In this document: positions 59,046 through 64,000 of the stretch, in pieces
How positions within the stretch are numbered: the first letter of the stretch is position 1
Layout: the number at the start of each line of letters is the position of its first letter
Assembly: GCA_009739215.1 (NCBI GenBank)
Contig: VSJF01000004.1
Coordinates: 930,001 to 994,000, forward strand
From: Floccularia luteovirens
Lineage: Eukaryota > Basidiomycota > Agaricomycetes > Agaricales > Squamanitaceae
DNA length: 64,000 bases
Reading direction: 5' to 3'
Notes under the pieces: model-generated
The model's database searches: none
Told to the model about the DNA's origin: nothing
The model's input: the letters and a program-made list of their open reading frames with translations, nothing else
Made by a program: the position numbers and the translations under genes

Positions 59046-60406
59046 ATGCACATAATAACTCCTTTGAGCACAGACCAGGTTTGCATGCTTTCGCAAAATG
59101 CTGTTCTTGAGCACGACTAAGTCTTTTGATAGGAGGCCAACAATAAATCGGAACAGGATGGGCAACGGCCCACCCGTTTCCGCAAATTTGTGGGCGAAGT
59201 AGATACCGAGGAATGTGAGTTGCCTCGATAACTTATATGATTCGTCTAATTCCATAATCAGCTGAGGAGCCTTTACTAAAGGCTACTCCTGCTCGATACG
59301 TGTTGTATCCCATCAGATATGATGAAGTTTGTACAGTTTGAATTTTATCCAAACCTAGGTACTAACAGTTATCTTAGATATGGCAGATGTACAAAAAAGC
59401 TCAAGCATCGTTCTGGACAGTGGAGGAAATAGACCTTTCACAAGACCTTGTAGATTGGAGCTCCAAGCTGAATAATGACGAACGTGATTTTCTCTCACAT
59501 ATTCTTGCTTTTTTCGCAGCATCGGATGGCATAGTCAATGAAAATCTTGTCGAAAGGTTTTCTACTGAGGTGCAAATTCCCGAGGCAAGATTTTTCTATG
59601 GTTTTCAAATTATGATAGAAAACACCCACTCGGAAACTTATTCCCTTCTAATCGATACCTATATCAAAGATTCGGATCGTAAGGCCTTCTTATTCAATGC
59701 TGCAGAAACAATCCCTTGCATCAAGCGCAAAGCTGCGTGGGCAACAAAATGGATCTCGGACCAAGATTCAACATTTGCAGAAAGACTAGTTGCCTTTGCA
59801 GCCGTCGAGGGTATCTTCTTTTCTGGGTCTTTTGCATCCATATTCTGGATAAAAAAGCGAGGGTTGATGCCTGGTCTCACTTTTTCCAATGAACTGATCA
59901 GTCGTGATGAAGGAATGCATACAGAATTTGCGTGCCTATTGTTCACTTTCCTGAAGCGCCGACCACATCCCGACATAATCTTAGACATAATTACAGAAGC
60001 AGTCCAAATTGAGAAGGAGTTTTTAAGTGGTATGGACGCTTGCAACCCCTTCTGTTTTTGCTAACAAAATTACATTCCAGATGCTCTTCCGGTGAAGCTA
60101 ATCGGGATGAACGTCACACTTATGTGTCAATATATCGAATTTGTTGCGGACAGGCTTCTTCTAGCTCTTGGCAACACAAAACACTATCAGGCAACTAACC
60201 CGTTTGATTTCATGGACATGATCTCCCTACAAGGAAAAACGAACTTTTTCGAGAAACGAGTTTCTGAATACGCCAGAGCACATATTGACTACACATCTAT
60301 AACTCGTTGTAACTCTAACTCATCCCAGCGAGTTTTGTAAGTCTTGCAATCCAAAACCCTACAGATTATTAACACAGCTCGTAGCTCCCTTGAAGAAAAC
60401 TTCTAA
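59046..60406 (+). CDS. RNR2: Ribonucleotide reductase small subunit R2, copy B (diverged paralogue)
   Basis: Exons starting [11 protein letters not shown] at 59046 join in frame through [31 protein letters not shown] and [20 protein letters not shown]. All di-iron ligand and radical positions are kept: [36 protein letters not shown] and RDEGMHTEF. This makes it unlike yeast Rnr4, which has lost ligands. Splicing the last intron (60338-60390) gives the tail FSLEENF, ending at 60406. The N-terminal arm is much shorter than in copy A. Five or so introns are present, at the same points as copy A where comparable. Both copies look active; division of labour is not known. Confidence 0.9.
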
Positions 60407-60442
60407 TCAGCGTGACTATATGTATGTATCTGATATGTATTA

Positions 60443-60482
60443 TACTTGGTGTCACAAAAAGTGACCGTGCACCATGTGATTT
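60443..60482 (+). repeat. Left terminal inverted repeat of the Tc1-type element
   Basis: 40 bases begin TACTTGGTGTCACAAAAAGT and match the right end with a single mismatch (T/C at position 5). The repeat is flanked by TA, the target site of this superfamily. Confidence 0.93.
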
Positions 60483-60601
60483 GGCCGTTTCATACCCTCA
60501 TCCTTTGCTTGTGTATGCTCAATTCTGAGTGAATGTCACTAGCATAAGGTCTGAAATTTGTAGGTATAATAGAATATGTACCACACAATATATAGTACAA
60601 A

Positions 60602-61579
60602 TTAGAAGGCTGTATGACCACCCTTTGCTGCCAAAACAGCCTTGATAAGCTGTGATACAGTTGTAGGAGAGTGTGGAAGAGAGCATAAATGAGTTTTGAG
60701 CTCAAGCCAGACTTTTTCGATGGGGTTGAGATCAGGTGAATGGGCTGGGTGTCCAAAAATAGAAATGCCATTTTGATGGAACCATTTTGTTGTTGATTTG
60801 CTGCCATGACTAGCAGCCCCATCCTGTTGAAATTCAATTCCAGATTCATCCTTAGATACTTCATTGTAAAAGTCCTTCAAAACCCCATCAAGCACCTGTT
60901 CTTGATAGTGTGCTGAGGTCATTCCTCCACCTCATCCTCCAGGATATTCTAATACAACCAATGGCCCTTTTCTCCCTTTCATGATGCAACCCCAGATCAT
61001 CACACAAATAACTGACTGTGAGAACTTTGGAACACAGCATTCATCCCATAATTCCTCACCAGGATGCCTTGTCACATAAATTTGTCCATGGCGATCACCA
61101 AGATAAATATAGCATTCATCAGACCAGATTTTCTTCTTCCAATCATATGCTGTGTAAGCTTTGCACTTCCATGCCCAGGCAAGTCTTGCCAATTTGTGGC
61201 CTGATGTGAGATAGGGGACCTTTTTCACAACCCTTCTATGGTATCCTTTGCATGCGAGAATGTTTTGAACTGTGCTAGTACTGATATCAGAGTGAGTTGC
61301 ATTTGCAATCTCTGAGAAAGGCTGACAACATTTGTTGAGTGCCTGTCTGACAATAAGGTGGTCCTCTTGGGCTGTTGTCTTCTTTGGGCAGCCAGAGTGG
61401 TGGAGGTTTTCAGTACTTCCATGTTTTTGAAATTTGTTCCAGATGTCTTGAGCTGTTGTTGGCTTGAAGCCAAACTTTCTTGCAGCTTTGCAAATGCTTA
61501 CACCTGCAAGGATAGCTCCAATGAGCTGGTTTTTCACAGCTTCACTATGCTGGACCCTTGAGGTCTTTGGGGGCACCAT
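60602..61579 (-). pseudogene. Tc1-type DD34E transposase, interrupted by one in-frame TGA
   Basis: The frame is 326 codons long, and its only flaw is a TGA at 60932-60934, within a Gly-rich run of GGA codons. Upstream are the paired helix-turn-helix region (VSICKAARKFGFKPTTAQ, HHSGCPKKTT) and the first catalytic Asp in IWSDECYIYLG. Downstream are the second Asp in FQQDGAASHGSK and the Glu in HSPDLNPIEKVW. Spacing between these last two is exactly 34, defining DD34E. A change of one base could have created the stop. With it, the product lacks two of three catalytic acids, so the copy should not move by itself but could be moved by an intact relative. Confidence 0.9.
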
Positions 61580-61654
61580 TGAGTGTAGGAGTAATTGTTT
61601 ATTATTGAGCTACAGCTATCTCTACACAAAAGACCAACCAGATGCGACGCAGAA

Positions 61655-61694
61655 AAATCACATGGTGCACGGTCACTTTTTGTGACACCGAGTA
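61655..61694 (-). repeat. Right terminal inverted repeat of the Tc1-type element
   Basis: The reverse complement of the left repeat with one mismatch, followed by TA at 61695-61696. Confidence 0.93.
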
Positions 61695-61906
61695 TATGTG
61701 CATAATGAATCCTCCATTAAATAACAAGGTTAGCATATATAATGTAGACTAGTTTATCCCCACTCACAGTAATAATTTTATTTACATCTGTAACTTTCCA
61801 CTTGTACACTATAATTGATCCACATCATGATGGGAAACTACCTGGATGCGTGCTGGCACACAGGATGCATCATATTTGAATGGCACTCAACATCTGATCC
61901 ATCAAT

Positions 61907-64000
61907 ATGCCCACTTCATACGCAATGCCGAGCAACCGCCTCGTTATCAAAGCTTTCCAGGCTGGGATCACATTGTTTTCCTTGTCTTTCATCCTGTTTG
62001 CATATAAGCGGGCCTTAATCCCTATTTATGGCTCAGGACCAACTTCATTCTTGTTCAATCAAGTCGTGCTAGTAGCTTTCCTCGCCTCTGGAGCATATCC
62101 TACCAGTGCACCCGTTTCATATTACTTGTTTTATGCTGCCTTTATATTGACGCTTGCTCCAAATACAACATATTGGGTTGCAGTTTGGACAGCTCGATTG
62201 AAGCACCCGATCCTTGGTCCTGCTCTCACTCATGTGGCTGCTATCGCACCGTTGGTTTTTCTCTCGGGGTTATTTGTGACCAGGCTAGTATTGGTAAGAA
62301 CCGTCCATCCAAACCCCAAACCTCTCTCCAAGTGTTGAACAGTGTGATGTATTACAGCCATATGTGGACCGAACAGCATTCAAGAGGGCGTTTAGCTTGA
62401 GATTGTGTGTAACAGGCATGAGCTACATGATGACAAATTTGTGCAACCCTCCGTGGTACGTCGTTCCTATCGTTAGACGGTGGTCAGAGAGCCAAATTGT
62501 ATGACATTCAGCTTCAAGCATTATATTTGTCACTCACTTATGGACCTCACTCTAGTTTCTCGGCATCGCAGGAGTACTATACTCTTTGTCGCTGCTAACA
62601 TACCCCGCTCCTTTGGTCGACGAATCAAAACCAGGAAAACGCAAAATTCCTAAAAAGTCCCAGTTGATGACGGCGAAACAAACAAGATTGGCACTGGTGA
62701 CTATTTTCGCTGCGTTTTGGTGGTCCATTCAAAACAAATTAGCAAATCCAGTCCTCCCCCACCCGCTTCCAGAAGTATTCACCCACCCGTCGGCACCCTT
62801 GCAGATTTATTCTTCGGTGCAATCAGTGACTGGTTTGATAGTTGTTGGTGAGGTACTTCCTGAAACGACTGATAACGGTGTACCAAGCAACATATCATCT
62901 GCGAGATATCTGCGTGCATCACACTCTATTTTGGGAGGTGTCTGGACGCGAAATAAAGTGCATACCCTTGACGATAAATCACCTTCCGTAGATTCATTCG
63001 GAGCGCCTCTTGGTGATTCTATCTACGCCGCATTTGTATTACAGGAAGCTATTCGTCTAATTAATAGTACTGAGACCGGACGTCAAGGTGCTTGGAACGA
63101 TGCCTTGGTAATGTGCGCACATGCGGTTTCACTCTCCCCATGAACTTACACTACGATAGTGGCCTTGGAATAGGTGTTTCTGCATCGTCTTTGATACGAC
63201 ATGGCATTTCAACGTCTATCGTTGAGATTGACCCTGCTGTCTATGATGCAGCACGAATATATTTCGGCTTACCAGATCCTGGTCCAAACAAAGTCTTTTT
63301 AACAGACGCCCGACAATGGGTGGCAGATAAGCGCTCCAGACTAGAAACGGGCAATCAGGAAGTGTTATTCGATATCGTCATCCATGACTGTTTTTCTGGT
63401 GGAGGAGTTCCTCAACACATTTACACCATAGAATTTTGGGAAGATCTCAAGACTATCATGAATAAAGACGGTGTTCTGGTTGTTGTAAGTAACTAAATCA
63501 CTCTGAAGAACAAATTCACAATGAACGGGTCACTAGAATTTCGCCGGCGTCATCGTGTCCGAATCCACCCGCTTGGTCCTTTACACGCTCGAACAAAGCT
63601 TTGGTTACTGTCGTGCTTTCCATGATTCATTTCAAGACATCAGCAATGAAGCATACCATTCTGACTTCATCAATATGGTCAGTTAATGTTTTTGTGTATA
63701 ACAAGTTCCCGAAGCTACAATCCCCAAACCAGGTATTCTTTTGCACCCTCTCTCCTGGTCGTATATCGTTCAGGAAGCCTGTTTACGCTGATTACCTTGG
63801 TTCCCCCCTTCGGAAATATGTGTTTGAAAATTTCGAAAATAGAGAAGTCAACCTTGACCTGGTCAAGTCGAGTTCGAATTTAGATAAAGCCAGGTACATA
63901 CTAACAGACGCTCACAATCCTCTTGGTAAATTACAAGAAGCACAAGGGCATCACCACTGGGAAGGTGACGACTACCATTTATATCTGTTAATTGATGGAC
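61907..64000 (+). CDS. Membrane-anchored spermidine-synthase-like (SAM-dependent methyltransferase fold) protein, partial
   Basis: The gene starts MPTSYAMPSNRLVIKAFQAG at 61907 and runs off the right edge. The first ~270 residues hold about six membrane segments (for example FSLSFILFAYKRAL, GPALTHVAAIAPLVFLSGLF, FLGIAGVLYSLSLLTY). A soluble domain follows with the spermidine-synthase type cofactor site: NDALVIGLGIGVSASSLIRH (across an intron with donor GTGCGC near 63112), then STSIVEIDPAVYDAA, and FDIVIHDCFSGG. Known spermidine synthases are soluble, so the fused membrane part argues for another role. Some relatives in fungi and bacteria share this plan but have no firm function that I know of. 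Confidence 0.82.

Larger units (their letters stand above)
60443..61694 (-). mobile_element. Tc1/mariner DNA transposon, about 1.25 kb
   Basis: The element has 40-base terminal inverted repeats differing at one position. It is bounded by TA on both sides (TATA with the repeat's own first bases), and contains one DD34E transposase gene on the minus strand. The near-identical ends and almost intact gene indicate a recent insertion. It sits 36 bases past the stop codon of RNR2 copy B, probably inside that gene's 3' untranslated region. Confidence 0.93.

Noticed and set aside
60602..61579. Transposase as two separate genes
   Set aside because: Both open parts are in the same frame with only a TGA between them. 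Catalytic acids are split across the two parts, as in one interrupted gene.

Overview
The window is nuclear DNA of a filamentous fungus, most likely a mushroom-forming basidiomycete (Agaricomycetes). It has about 33 closely packed protein genes, and nearly all are broken by several short introns of roughly 50-70 bases. It carries eukaryotic housekeeping complexes (proteasome, THO, U3 snoRNP, GARP, retromer, EMC, DASH) and fungal-only families (Zn2Cys6 regulator, KCH potassium protein, DASH Dad4). The protein wording resembles Agaricomycete orthologues, but I make no species call. No prokaryotic operons, viral genes or CRISPR arrays are visible. Gene identities come from protein motifs recalled from known families. 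No search was run, and exon joins were worked out by hand from reading frame and splice sites.

Layout. 0.5-4.1 kb: RPN11 (-) and a divergent uncharacterised gene (+). 4.2-9.2 kb: VPS52, a steroid 5-alpha-reductase-like gene and THO7, all +. 9.2-12 kb: tRNase Z (-), a tRNA-His gene with an intron (-) and a small single-pass membrane protein (-). 12.1-18.9 kb: GTP cyclohydrolase II, a membrane-anchored GH17 enzyme and VPS17, all +. 19-22.3 kb: a secreted M24 peptidase (-) divergent from PEX14 (+). 22.7-27.3 kb: a Zn2Cys6 regulator (-) divergent from a secreted double-psi beta-barrel protein (+). 27.6-33 kb: UTP12 (-) divergent from aspartyl aminopeptidase (+). 33.2-42.4 kb: a run of minus-strand genes (IMP4, 1-Cys peroxiredoxin, ATE1, a 68-residue DAD4, a PROPPIN and a Cys-rich unknown). 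42.8-50.6 kb: NCS1 (+), EMC3 (-), VTI1 (+), KCH1-like (-) and DRG1/RBG1 (+). 50.6-55.2 kb: ALG8 (-), VMA21 (+) and an unknown (-). 55.2-57.2 kb holds no gene I can support. 57.2-60.4 kb: two ribonucleotide reductase small-subunit genes, head to head. 60.4-61.7 kb: a young Tc1-type transposon. 61.9 kb to the right edge: a membrane-anchored spermidine-synthase-like gene that runs out of the window.

Genes that work together: the two RNR2 paralogues share a 321-base divergent promoter with two MluI-box-like elements, as expected for S-phase control. VPS52, VPS17, VTI1, VMA21 and EMC3 all act in the endomembrane system, and UTP12 and IMP4 both act in the small-subunit processome, but neither set is clustered tightly enough to suggest co-regulation.

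No clearly new multi-gene system was found. The most useful oddities are: three single-base +1 frame breaks in conserved genes (one in VPS17, two in UTP12) and a possible fourth; a GC-AG intron; a 10-base microexon; a start codon isolated on its own exon; the duplicated RNR2 pair; and a transposon disabled by one stop codon.
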